Assembly (NCBI RefSeq): GCF_001039045.1
Contig: NZ_LFEE01000016.1
Location: forward strand, 60,006-108,937
Source of the DNA: Lactiplantibacillus herbarum
Lineage (GTDB): Bacteria; Bacillota; Bacilli; Lactobacillales; Lactobacillaceae
Direction of reading: 5' to 3'
DNA: 48,932 nucleotides
Position numbers and translations under genes: made by a program. A model generated the notes under the pieces. That model did no database searches. It was not told the origin of the DNA and worked only from the letters and a program-made list of their open reading frames with translations. This document shows, one piece after another, positions 9,570 through 17,632 of this stretch; the first letter of the stretch is position 1; each line of letters starts with the position of its first letter.

Positions 9570-10577
9570 ATGGAATATACGACATTAGGACAGACGGACA
9601 TCAATGTTTCAAAGCTGTGCGTGGGCGCAATGAGTTTTGGTCAGGCGGGAACGATGCACGACTGGACGTTAGACGCTGATCAAAGTGAACAGGTGATTGC
9701 GCACGCTTTAGATCTGGGAATCAACTTTTTTGATACGGCCAACGTCTATTCGGCTGGAACCAGCGAAGAATATTTAGGACGAGCACTCAAACAACATACA
9801 ACGAGAGACAAAGTTGTCTTGGCTTCTAAAGTGTATTTCAATCCGGGACGGCTCTCTAAAGAAGCCATTAACCGTGAAATTGATGGCACGTTAGTACGAT
9901 TAGGAACTGATTATCTCGACTTATACATTATTCATCGTTTTGATTATGACACCCCAATCGAGGAAACCATGGAAGCCCTTGATGGCCTTGTAAAAGCAGG
10001 TAAAGTCCGTGCTTTGGGCGCTTCTGCAATGTATGGTTATCAATTCTATAATATGCAGTTAGCCGCTCGGGATCACGGATGGACGCCATTTTCAACGATG
10101 GAAGATCACTATAATTTACTCTACCGTGAGGATGAACACGAACTAATCCCAATCTGTAAACAGATGGATGTCTCGTTGATGCCATACAGTGCGTTAGCCG
10201 CTGGCAGGTTGGCTCGACCAGAGTGGACAACTAGTACGAAACGTAGTCAGACTGATCAGGTCGCGATGGGTAAGTACGATCACACCAAGCAATTTGATGT
10301 CAAGATTACGCAGCGTGTGCATGAATTGGCCGATAAGTATCAGGTGTCGATGTCACAAATTGCGATTGCGTGGCAGTGGGTGAAGGGCGTTGCATCACCG
10401 ATTATCGGTGCGACAAAGGCTAAGTATCTTGACGAAGCTGCCCAAGCTTTTGAGGTTCAGCTGACACCGGCTGATATTAACTATTTGGAAGAACCCTACG
10501 TTCCACATAAGATTATTGGTGCGATTGACCATAATCCAGCTGAAGGGGTCGTCCTACTGGATAGTGATAAGAAGTAG
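9570..10577 (+). CDS. Aldo/keto reductase
   Basis: A 335-residue aldo-keto reductase. The tetrad is Asp55 and Tyr60 (FFDTANVYSAG), Lys87 (LASKVYF) and His122 (YIIHRFDYD); the phosphate-binding end is PIIGATKAKY. The N-terminus (YTTLGQTDINVSKLCVGAMSFG) and length place it near the YajO/GSP69 group of general stress reductases (AKR11/12-like). AAGCGGGG is a weak ribosome site before the ATG. It is closed by a strong terminator. It is not a close copy of the first reductase at 7879, so the two are probably functionally distinct. The substrate cannot be inferred. Confidence 0.88.
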   Translation: MEYTTLGQTDINVSKLCVGAMSFGQAGTMHDWTLDADQSEQVIAHALDLGINFFDTANVYSAGTSEEYLGRALKQHTTRDKVVLASKVYFNPGRLSKEAINREIDGTLVRLGTDYLDLYIIHRFDYDTPIEETMEALDGLVKAGKVRALGASAMYGYQFYNMQLAARDHGWTPFSTMEDHYNLLYREDEHELIPICKQMDVSLMPYSALAAGRLARPEWTTSTKRSQTDQVAMGKYDHTKQFDVKITQRVHELADKYQVSMSQIAIAWQWVKGVASPIIGATKAKYLDEAAQAFEVQLTPADINYLEEPYVPHKIIGAIDHNPAEGVVLLDSDKK

Positions 10578-10606
10578 TTGATAAGAATCTGAAATAGATG
10601 TGTTAG

Positions 10607-10641
10607 CACCGTGAAGCCAAACTGGCTTGGCGGTGTTTTTT
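10607..10641 (+). terminator. Terminator after reductase cluster
   Basis: CACCGTGAAGCCA and TGGCTTGGCGGTG pair around AAC (with one G-U and a bulge), followed by TTTTTT. It ends the aldo-keto reductase/SDR transcript. Confidence 0.85.
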
Positions 10642-10727
10642 GTTTGCTATCAATTAGGCGCTAGCCCACAAGCTTAACCAGCTGCACGTAAAAATTGGAA
10701 ATTTACAAGCCGTTTTCAGAAAAGTGA

Positions 10728-10773
10728 TTGACAATCAGTCTAAAAGACCTATAATAATAAGTCTGTACGACCT
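10728..10773 (+). promoter_or_regulatory. Sigma-A promoter with two operator half-palindromes for the PadR-MFS operon
   Basis: TTGACA (10728-10733), 16-base spacer, TATAAT (10750-10755). Two 14-base boxes of the form AGTCTNNNNGACCT lie at 10737-10750 (AGTCTAAAAGACCT) and 10760-10773 (AGTCTGTACGACCT), 23 bases apart. One is in the spacer and the other over the transcription start, with the AGGAGG ribosome site at 10777-10782. This is a textbook layout for autorepression by the PadR protein encoded next. Confidence 0.8.
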
Positions 10774-10788
10774 ATCAGGAGGTAAACG

Positions 10789-11361
10789 ATGTACGAATTA
10801 TTAGTATTAGGTGCGCTGGTGTCGCGCGATATGTCCGGCTATAAACTTGGTTTAGTCTTGGAGAATTCGCTGGTACCGCGACGAAAGATTTCAAACGGTG
10901 TCATGTACCCGTTGCTAAATAAGTTAGCGGAGGCGGGGGATATTAGTTTTGTGACTGATGAGACTAATCCTCGTGGTAAACGCTTTGCTCATTTAACAGC
11001 GGCCGGTTATGATCACCTGCACGAAATGTTACTAACACCGGTGGCAGCCGATGCTAAGCGTGAGTCGCTTTATCGGTTTAAGTTCAAAGGGATGGCAAAA
11101 GAATCCGTTGAGGTTCAGAGCCAGATCTTGAATGCTTACAAGAATGCAGTACTAACTGATCTCCAAGTCTATCAGCAAGTCTATGTGCATTTAGAAGAAA
11201 AACAGGCAGCAGCGGTTGAGCCACAACCTGCTTTAGTCTGGAGCATGCGGACGTTGTCGTTACAAATTGCTGAGAGTGAGACCAGGATCAAGTGGAGTAT
11301 TCAGCAGTTGGAAGAGATTAACCAAAATGGGACGGTTGGAGGAATGAATCACAATGAATAA
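10789..11361 (+). CDS. PadR-family transcriptional regulator
   Basis: A 190-residue dimeric repressor of the PadR family. The N-terminal winged helix (YELLVLGALVSRDMSGYKLG ... ISNGVMYPLLNKLAEAGDI) has the diagnostic MYPLL pattern; the C-terminal half is the helical dimerisation/effector domain (VirR-like), with a long coiled-coil-like end. AGGAGG seven bases ahead of the ATG sets the start. The gene ends eight bases into the MFS exporter gene, so the two are translationally coupled. It probably represses its own operon through the paired AGTCT/GACCT boxes in the promoter and is released by a toxic ligand exported by its partner. The ligand is unknown. Confidence 0.9.
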   Translation: MYELLVLGALVSRDMSGYKLGLVLENSLVPRRKISNGVMYPLLNKLAEAGDISFVTDETNPRGKRFAHLTAAGYDHLHEMLLTPVAADAKRESLYRFKFKGMAKESVEVQSQILNAYKNAVLTDLQVYQQVYVHLEEKQAAAVEPQPALVWSMRTLSLQIAESETRIKWSIQQLEEINQNGTVGGMNHNE

Positions 11362-12901
11362 GGAATATCGGAAGTGGATCGGGCTAGTGGTCCTATCATT
11401 AGGTGTGTTCATGGCGTTACTAGACGTTACGATCGTGAACGTTGCGCTGCCAACAATGGTGCGGGACTTCAACGAATCGTTTAACAACGTGCAGTGGGTC
11501 TTGAACGCGTACTCATTAGTACTAGGTGTCACGTTGCTGATCGTGTCTAAGATTGGTGATATGTATGGCTTAAAGAAGGTCTTTGTTATTTCACTAGCAC
11601 TGTTCGTTATCGCTTCGGCAGTCAATGGGATGGCGCCTTCATTACTAGTCTTAGACATCGGTCGTGGGGTACAAGCCATTGGTGGGGCTGGGATGAATGC
11701 CTTAGCCATGGCATTAGTAGCAATTAGTTTTAAAGGGAGCAAACGTGGGGTTGCATTAGGTATCTTGGGTTCTGTTATTGGGCTATCATCAGCTTCTGGT
11801 CCATTAGTTGGTGGTTACTTAGTTGCTCAATTCGGTTGGCGGTCAATCTTCTACGTCAACATTCCAATTGGAATTATTGCCATTGTTTTAACCATGATCT
11901 ATGTGGATGAAGTACCAAATATCAGTAGTAGTAAAAAGATCGATTTTGGCGGTATGTTCTTGTCTGCAGCTAGCTTATTCTCACTGATTTATGGGTTGAT
12001 TTTGAAAGAAAATCATCCACATTGGGGTTGGATGAGTATGCACATGATTCCTTGGTTTGGCGCAGCAATTATTTTCCTAGTGCTCTTTATCTTGGTCGAG
12101 GATCGTATCAAACAACCGATGGTCAACTTAGCCATGTTCCGTAATCCACATTTTGTTGGGACGATTATGGTGGCGTTAGCGTTGGGTGCCGGGATTTATT
12201 CTTATAACACGTATTTGACATCATTAATGCAAAATTACATGGGATACTCAGCGTTAGACGCCGGGGTACGCCAATTGACGATCAGTGTCTGGTCATTGAT
12301 CTTAGGTCCCGTAACGGGTTACTTAGGTAATCGTTATTCTAAGAAATGGATGATTAGTTTCAGTCTGTTCCTTGGTGGGATCGGCTTCTTGATGCTAGCC
12401 AATGCCATGACGGTCAAAGTTTCGTTTGCCCAATTATGGCCTGGGATGGTTCTGATGGGAATCACCAACGGATTGGTCAACCCATTATTAAACACCGCTG
12501 GTATGGAAGGTGTGGCCGTTCAAGAAATGGGAATGGCTTCTGGCTTAATCAACGTCTTCCGTCAGATTGGGGTCACCATTGGGATAGTCTCACTAGGCTT
12601 AGTTCAAAATAATGTGTACGAAAACTATTTGACGAAACATATCAGTACAATCAATATGCCAAAGGCGGCAGCAACGTCGATTCATCAAGCGTTGGTCACT
12701 GCTGGACCATTTTCCGGTCACAGCATCGCCTTCAGTACGCGGATGAGTCAGTCACAATTTGGACATGACATTCAACAGATGGTCTTGCAAGCGTTCGCTA
12801 ATGGGACGCGGGCAGTATCATTAGCGTCAGCTGGAATTGTGATTGTTGGTGGGATTCTTGCCGCAATCTTGATGCGTGGTCGTAAATCTTCAAAAGCATA
12901 A
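11354..12901 (+). CDS. MFS multidrug exporter, DHA2 (14-TM, EmrB/QacA) family
   Basis: A 515-residue drug:H+ antiporter. Residues 22-35 hold the LLDVTIVNVALPTM signature of DHA2 transporters, and SKIGDMYGLKKVF is the cytoplasmic loop 2-3 motif A. GSVIGLSSASGPLVGGYL is the antiporter motif C in TM5. Length and hydropathy agree with 14 segments. The start overlaps the PadR gene, and GGAGG inside that gene supplies the ribosome site. It most likely exports an amphipathic toxicant sensed by PadR; the specificity is not readable. A strong bidirectional-looking hairpin follows. Confidence 0.92.
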   Translation: MNKEYRKWIGLVVLSLGVFMALLDVTIVNVALPTMVRDFNESFNNVQWVLNAYSLVLGVTLLIVSKIGDMYGLKKVFVISLALFVIASAVNGMAPSLLVLDIGRGVQAIGGAGMNALAMALVAISFKGSKRGVALGILGSVIGLSSASGPLVGGYLVAQFGWRSIFYVNIPIGIIAIVLTMIYVDEVPNISSSKKIDFGGMFLSAASLFSLIYGLILKENHPHWGWMSMHMIPWFGAAIIFLVLFILVEDRIKQPMVNLAMFRNPHFVGTIMVALALGAGIYSYNTYLTSLMQNYMGYSALDAGVRQLTISVWSLILGPVTGYLGNRYSKKWMISFSLFLGGIGFLMLANAMTVKVSFAQLWPGMVLMGITNGLVNPLLNTAGMEGVAVQEMGMASGLINVFRQIGVTIGIVSLGLVQNNVYENYLTKHISTINMPKAAATSIHQALVTAGPFSGHSIAFSTRMSQSQFGHDIQQMVLQAFANGTRAVSLASAGIVIVGGILAAILMRGRKSSKA

Positions 12902-12921
12902 TCATTAAAAATTAACGTCAT

Positions 12922-12970
12922 AAGACTCGTACTTATCGGACTGTCATGTCTAATAAGTACGAGTCTTTTT
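12922..12970 (+). terminator. Terminator of the PadR-MFS operon
   Basis: A 15-base-pair perfect stem: AAGACTCGTACTTAT (12922-12936) pairs with ATAAGTACGAGTCTT (12953-12967), followed by TTT. It lies 20 bases past the exporter stop. Confidence 0.88.
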
Positions 12971-13085
12971 ATGGATACGGTTAACTCATGGCTTGGGATA
13001 AAGAATCGCAAAAGCAGGTTGATTTAAAGGCCCGCATGGTATGATATAACATAGAATTTTGAGGTCGTTTGGAGGGACTGTCATC

Positions 13086-14672
13086 ATGTTAACGGTTTTG
13101 GGGCCAATTATCGCCATCTTTTTAATGACGGGTGCCGTGGCACTCAGTAATATTCTGGGTAATCTGTTTCCAAGAATATCCACCAGTTATTTCAATATCG
13201 CACTGGGTATCATCATTGCGCTGATTCCAGCGCTGAATCACATCATACCGGCCTTTAATTTTGAAATTTTTATGCTGACGATTTCACCGCTATTATTCTT
13301 TGAAGGTCAAAGTACAACGTCAGCGAATATCTTTCGAAATTTAGGGGCTATTTTCAGCGTCTCGGGCGTCCTCGTACTAGTAACGATGCTAGTGGTCGGG
13401 GGCTTATTACAGTTGTTACCTGGGATTTCATTGGGATTAGGACTGGTGCTAGCCGTGATCAGTGCCCCAACTGACGCCACTGCATTGGAAACGGCCAGTG
13501 CGGGTGTTCAATTGAGTAGTAGCGATGAAAAAACACTCAAGTTTGAGGGCCTTTTCAACGATGCGACCGGCTTAGTCTTATTGGAAGTGGCATTGCTAGT
13601 CTTACAAGGTAGCAAAGTCAGTATCGGGGACTCAGTCCTAACCTTTATCCGCTCTGCCGGTGGGGGAATCGTGTTCGGAATCATGGCGGGAATCGCGATT
13701 ATTGTGATTCGCCAATTGCTGATTCGGTTGCAGTTTACGCTGAGTTTACCGATTACGCTCGTCTATATTCTGTCACCGTTTGCGGCGTTTTTAGGAGCCG
13801 AAGCGTTGGGCTTCTCAGGGATTCTTGCTGTGGTAACGACTGGAATCGTCGGCAACGCGGAGATTAAACACGTTCGCTTAATGAGTCCGCGGCAATCACG
13901 TTGGGGAATTGATCTATTCGAGGTGCTATTAGAACTATTGAACGGCGTTGCATTTGCCAGTCTGGGCATGTTAGCGACACGGATTATTATGAAAAATTGG
14001 CACGAACTGGGGAATAGTCTGATTTGGATTGTTTTAGGTGTCGTTCTGTACCTAGGTTGTTTAGCCACACGGTATCTGTATATCAAATTCACCACGAAAA
14101 AGACCCCGCACGCAGCGTTGGTCTTTGCTGTTGGTGGCGTCCACGGGGCGGTCAATTTTGCGTTAGCGCTCAGCATTTCTGAGTACGGTCTAGCCAATAC
14201 CACCTTTGAACTGATTGTGATGGCGGAAGTTACCTTCATCCTGTTGAGTATGTTGGTACCACCGATTATCTTTAAATTGATTTTACCTGTTAAACCAAGT
14301 GCTCAGCTCAAACGCACCCAGTCAGCAACAATCAAACGCGCGATGGTCGATGACGTCGTTGCAATCTCACAGGTGACAGAATTACCGGTGCGGGTTCGCG
14401 ATAGTGTCATTCAGGACCTTAACAGCCAAACGGGACGGCTGAGCTTTGCAGGAATGATCAGTAATTGGCGGCAGACTGCCACCATCATTCATGACTTGTC
14501 GGATGAAGAACAGCTTCAGCGACGTTCAGCATTACGAGCCGCTTTTCAACATGAACGGGATTACTTGCAACAACAAGCAGCGCAGCTACCAGAGCAGACT
14601 GGTATCATTGAAGAACTCTACAACGAAGTCTTATTGGCAGAATCCGTCGTGATTGATTTGCCGGTGACATAA
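13086..14672 (+). CDS. CPA1-family Na+/H+ antiporter (NhaP-like)
   Basis: A 528-residue cation:proton antiporter. About 12 hydrophobic segments cover residues 1-405 and a soluble helical cytoplasmic tail covers 410-528. Family motifs are seen: FFEGQ in TM3, SAPTDATAL with Asp130, and EGLFNDATG with the Asn158-Asp159 pair typical of electroneutral CPA1 exchangers. VGGVHGAVNFAL is the late conserved helix. I chose the ATG at 13086 because GGAGG lies at 13071-13075; an upstream in-frame ATG has no such site. A possible promoter (extended TG-TATGAT) lies near 13040. It probably extrudes Na+ and supports pH homeostasis. It has its own terminator. Confidence 0.9.
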   Translation: MLTVLGPIIAIFLMTGAVALSNILGNLFPRISTSYFNIALGIIIALIPALNHIIPAFNFEIFMLTISPLLFFEGQSTTSANIFRNLGAIFSVSGVLVLVTMLVVGGLLQLLPGISLGLGLVLAVISAPTDATALETASAGVQLSSSDEKTLKFEGLFNDATGLVLLEVALLVLQGSKVSIGDSVLTFIRSAGGGIVFGIMAGIAIIVIRQLLIRLQFTLSLPITLVYILSPFAAFLGAEALGFSGILAVVTTGIVGNAEIKHVRLMSPRQSRWGIDLFEVLLELLNGVAFASLGMLATRIIMKNWHELGNSLIWIVLGVVLYLGCLATRYLYIKFTTKKTPHAALVFAVGGVHGAVNFALALSISEYGLANTTFELIVMAEVTFILLSMLVPPIIFKLILPVKPSAQLKRTQSATIKRAMVDDVVAISQVTELPVRVRDSVIQDLNSQTGRLSFAGMISNWRQTATIIHDLSDEEQLQRRSALRAAFQHERDYLQQQAAQLPEQTGIIEELYNEVLLAESVVIDLPVT

Positions 14673-14716
14673 GCATGGCTAATTAGATAGAAAAGTTAAT
14701 CATCTCAAATAAATGA

Positions 14717-14770
14717 AAAAGTGATTCTGGTACTCTGGGCAAATTGTCAGGGTACCGGAATCACTTTTAT
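14717..14770. terminator. Bidirectional terminator between convergent genes
   Basis: A 21-base-pair stem with two G-U pairs (arms 14717-14737 and 14748-14768), with A-run and T-run on opposite sides. It serves the antiporter on the plus strand and the minus-strand NAD(P)-binding gene. Confidence 0.88.
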
Positions 14771-14816
14771 ATTGAAGTCTAACGTTAAGGGTTACTGGTT
14801 ATCGCAAACAATTATT

Positions 14817-15437
14817 TTACCGCCAAGCAACCGTCATAACGGTATTAGGATAAGCATTGTTGCGCGCTTCATCCAATAAAGCTAAGGCCATGTCTGCGTA
14901 ACTGATACTGGATTCCTGTTGTTGGTCATACAGTAGAACGTCGGTGCCTAATTGATACTGGCCAGTTGCGGGGCCTGCTGGTAGGTAGTTCATTGGTGGG
15001 GCAACGTAAGTCCAGTTCAGCGCGGGCGTATGTTTGAGAACGTCTAACGCTTTAAAATGTGCCGCACTGGAATGTTTCATGATAAAGGGTAATTTATCAG
15101 CCACTGTTTTAGTGCGCGTTGCGTCAGTATACAGGGTCGCACCGGAACCAACGACGATCAGTCTAGTGGACTGGCCTTTTAAAAGGTCTGCTAGATGCTG
15201 GTTAACCCGAGCATAAGCGGGCTTGTTACTGGAAGCGAACGTACTGATGATGACGTCAAAATCAGCTAGGTCGTCTACAGTTAGGCTGAAAATATCACTG
15301 ACGATAACGGGAACATTAGTATCGGTTAATTTATCAGGATTACGAACGATTGCCGTAACCGTTAACTGTTGTTCTTTAGCAACGTGTAATAGTGCTTGGC
15401 CGGTCTTGCCGGTAGCGCCAATAATACCAATCTTCAT
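14817..15437 (-). CDS. NAD(P)H-binding oxidoreductase (YwnB-like atypical SDR)
   Basis: A 206-residue Rossmann protein with GATGKTG at residues 7-13, then AIVRNPDKL (NADP-selecting basic loop) and RLIVVGSGATLY. The middle MNYLPAGPATGQYQLG and the C-terminal ISYADMALALLDEA match the small NAD(P)H-binding COG2910 group, related to human biliverdin reductase B and bacterial NmrA-like sensors. No classic YxxxK pair is evident. AAGGTG upstream of the ATG is the ribosome site. It lies downstream of an SDR-type reductase on the same strand with a 60-base gap, so it may be in the same TetR-controlled unit. The substrate is unknown. Confidence 0.85.
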   Translation of the reverse strand: MKIGIIGATGKTGQALLHVAKEQQLTVTAIVRNPDKLTDTNVPVIVSDIFSLTVDDLADFDVIISTFASSNKPAYARVNQHLADLLKGQSTRLIVVGSGATLYTDATRTKTVADKLPFIMKHSSAAHFKALDVLKHTPALNWTYVAPPMNYLPAGPATGQYQLGTDVLLYDQQQESSISYADMALALLDEARNNAYPNTVMTVAWR

Positions 15438-15496
15438 TTTTAAATCACCTTTTCAATAATTGTTTTGGTCAGTCACAAGTTGCGTAATGACTGCAA

Positions 15497-16510
15497 TTAA
15501 TTTTTTTGTTTTTCAACCAATTTCATGGCAATCAAACGGTTCGCTGTATCTAGGACGGTTTGTTCAGGATCATGTTGCTGCCAACCCAAGTCCTGTTCGG
15601 CTGCGGCCGTGGTGTGATGGTAACGCCGGTTAAGCATTGGAACTAGGGTACGTAGGCTTGGAATAAATTTAGCAAGTAAACGGGTAGCCCAGTTTGGTAA
15701 GGAACGGGCGTGAATCCGTAGTAGTGGGAAGGCCGCTTGATAGATGCGCCCAACCTGTAACATGGTTAACGTCTGTGAAGCGCCAAAGTAACGGTTGCCA
15801 ATGGCCTTAGGATTCTCAAAGGCTAGCCGATGGAGATTAGCTAAGTCGCGGACATCACTGATTTCCAAGGGGACTTTTGGTAATGCGGCTTGTCCCTTGA
15901 GAAATTGTAATAAGATGCGGTTAGAACTCAGGTTATCCGTAATGACGGGGCCAAAGATCGCACCAGGAAGGACGGTTGTTAAGTCCAAGTCGTGATCGGC
16001 AGCGAATTTCCAAGCCGCTTTTTCAGCTTTAACTTTAGAAATTCGGTAAGGGTCGAGCTCAGGATTCTCAGGATCAGTCCAAAAGCTTTCATCAAATGTG
16101 CCAGTTGCACTGTTCTTTGGTGTTGCGGCGGCTAAGGAGCTGGTCATAACGACACGTTTAACACCCGCATCATTGGCAGCTTGGAGGACGTTTAGAACGC
16201 CACTAGTTGCGATATTGACCAATTCTTCAGTTGATTCCGTCCCGTTACCCATTGGTGAAGCAACGTGGATGACACCGTCTGCGTCTTTGAGTCCTGCTTG
16301 CCAGCCATCTGAACTAGTTAAATCAGCTTCAAAGAAAGATAAGTTTGCCAAGTCTTCAGCTTGGACATAGCGGCTGAGGCCTTTTTTGATGGCATCTGCC
16401 TTAGCTAAGGAGCGAAGACTAGCTGCGACAGCGTAGTGTTGGTTTAGAAATTCTGCAATGACCCAAGTGGCAACGAAGCCGGAACCACCAGAAACAACGA
16501 TTTTTTTCAT
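15497..16510 (-). CDS. NAD(P)-dependent reductase, extended SDR (dihydroflavonol-4-reductase-like)
   Basis: A 337-residue extended short-chain dehydrogenase. VVSGGSGFVATW (residues 5-16) is the nucleotide loop, MTSSLAA (122-128) carries the catalytic Ser, and Tyr155/Lys159 form YRISK. The body resembles the DFR/aldehyde-ketone reductases (VIHVASPM; PELDPYRISKVKAEKAAW). I chose the ATG at 16510, preceded by AGAGGTG; a 14-residue upstream extension would overlap the promoter. It is divergent from a TetR gene, with a shared palindromic operator, so it is probably induced by the TetR ligand. It likely reduces an aldehyde or ketone; substrate unknown. Confidence 0.87.
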   Translation of the reverse strand: MKKIVVSGGSGFVATWVIAEFLNQHYAVAASLRSLAKADAIKKGLSRYVQAEDLANLSFFEADLTSSDGWQAGLKDADGVIHVASPMGNGTESTEELVNIATSGVLNVLQAANDAGVKRVVMTSSLAAATPKNSATGTFDESFWTDPENPELDPYRISKVKAEKAAWKFAADHDLDLTTVLPGAIFGPVITDNLSSNRILLQFLKGQAALPKVPLEISDVRDLANLHRLAFENPKAIGNRYFGASQTLTMLQVGRIYQAAFPLLRIHARSLPNWATRLLAKFIPSLRTLVPMLNRRYHHTTAAAEQDLGWQQHDPEQTVLDTANRLIAMKLVEKQKN

Positions 16511-16543
16511 AAGTTGAGCACCTCTAATTTTTAAATTAGACAA

Positions 16544-16585
16544 ATAATACAACTTATTGTATAAAATGTAAAGTCGTGTTATGAT
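16544..16585. promoter_or_regulatory. Divergent promoters sharing a perfect palindromic operator
   Basis: ATACAACTTATTGTAT (16547-16562) is a perfect 6-4-6 inverted repeat. On the minus strand it fills the spacer between TTTACA (16572-16567) and TATTAT (16549-16544), spacing 17. On the plus strand its right arm is the -35 box TTGTAT (16557-16562), 17 bases before TATGAT (16580-16585). A TetR dimer bound here would block both promoters. The box TATGAT also contains the ATG of a spurious longer TetR start. Confidence 0.82.
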
Positions 16586-16607
16586 TTATTTACGAGGTGA
16601 AGTAAAA

Positions 16608-17252
16608 ATGATCGATCAGCGAGCGTTAACGATTAAATTAAATCACGTGATTTTAATTGAAGGATTTCAAAAATTATCGATGAGTAAACTGGCTACGGCC
16701 GTGGATGTCAGTCGGGCAACCTTATATATCTACTTCAAGAATAAGGATGAAATTGTTCAAGCGGTGGTGGCACGGCACTTACAATTTATTACGGAAAATC
16801 CAGTACCCAAACAATTTGAAACACAAAATTTCTTGCCGATTTGGTTGAATTCGCTACTATTAATGGGTTCGACGACTGAGACGTTTACGACGGATTTACA
16901 ACATGCGTATCCCGAATTAGCGCATCAACTTAATATGGCGTATCGAGATTACTTTCAACAGTTACGGACATATGTGGTACAAGGACAACAGGAACGGGTT
17001 ATTCTCCCAGATTACACACCAGAGTTTGTGATTTTTCAAGCGGAGGCGTTGTTAAAAACGGTGTTACAGCAGGTAAGGTCACATCAACTCACACTGGATC
17101 AGGCTGAACGCTATATCGAGGATGGGTTGAAATTTCAGTTGCAGGGGCTGTTAACTGATGATGCTCGCAGTCAGGTCGATATCACAACGATTGAGCCATT
17201 TAAGACTGTGATTATGGCGGAGTTTCGAGCGACTTACGCCTTGATACCGTAA
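16608..17252 (+). CDS. TetR/AcrR-family regulator
   Basis: A 214-residue regulator. The N-terminal DNA-binding domain reads GFQKLSMSKLATAVDVSRATLYIYFKNKDEIV in pieces: helix 2, the turn DVSRATLY, and the YFKNK end typical of TetR. The C-terminal two thirds form a helical ligand/dimer domain with no recognisable ligand family. I chose the ATG at 16608 because GAGGTGA lies ahead of it, and because the upstream ATG is part of the -10 box. It is divergent from the SDR-type reductase, with one perfect palindrome between them, so it probably controls both itself and the reductase. It ends in a strong terminator. Confidence 0.88.
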   Translation: MIDQRALTIKLNHVILIEGFQKLSMSKLATAVDVSRATLYIYFKNKDEIVQAVVARHLQFITENPVPKQFETQNFLPIWLNSLLLMGSTTETFTTDLQHAYPELAHQLNMAYRDYFQQLRTYVVQGQQERVILPDYTPEFVIFQAEALLKTVLQQVRSHQLTLDQAERYIEDGLKFQLQGLLTDDARSQVDITTIEPFKTVIMAEFRATYALIP

Positions 17253-17272
17253 CTCGTATTTAAAAATTAGAT

Positions 17273-17322
17273 GCTAAAAAAGTCAGCGGCTAACATGACA
17301 GTTAACTGCTGACTTTTTTAGC
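17273..17322 (+). terminator. Terminator of the TetR gene
   Basis: A long hairpin: GCTAAAAAAGTCAGCGGC (with following TAA) pairs with its near-complement ending in GACTTTTTTAGC, around CATGACA. T-rich on the descending arm. Confidence 0.82.
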
Positions 17323-17472
17323 ATGGTTAATAACGAAGGTACTGTTGCTAGGCGTAGCATAACTATTTTGAGGTAGCCGTGCAATATTACGATTATAAAT
17401 TTGGTTTATGACTTTTATTGATACTACTATTTAGTTAATACCTGTCTAAAAAGCTGATTCTGCGCATGTTTA

Positions 17473-17535
17473 GCTGTTATTTCAATTGGTTTATACTTAT
17501 ACTAGCAATTAAGGAGGTAAATTATGATTTTATAA
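17473..17535 (+). promoter_or_regulatory. Promoter/leader of adhesin 1 with three-codon mini-ORF
   Basis: The 310-base gap before adhesin 1 holds TTATTT, 15 bases, then TATACT (a -10-like box; a second TATACT abuts it). A consensus AAGGAGG (17511-17517) and ATG-ATT-TTA-TAA (17524-17535) follow. The block from TTATTT through AATTA is closely matched upstream of adhesin 2 (21560-21615), including a second mini-ORF. The real start of adhesin 1, with its own GGAGG, is 100 bases further down. The rest of the gap shows nothing I recognise. Confidence 0.5.
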
Positions 17536-17632
17536 GTAAATTAATTACTTACTTATAGCGTGGTACTCAATGCAAGTATTTTTAACTTAACTACTGGCAT
17601 TACATATAGTTCTGAACTTTGGAGGTAATATT

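Noticed and set aside
13763-14239. Long minus-strand frame inside the antiporter gene
   Set aside because: Antisense shadow of a conserved membrane protein; no ribosome site and no recognisable product.
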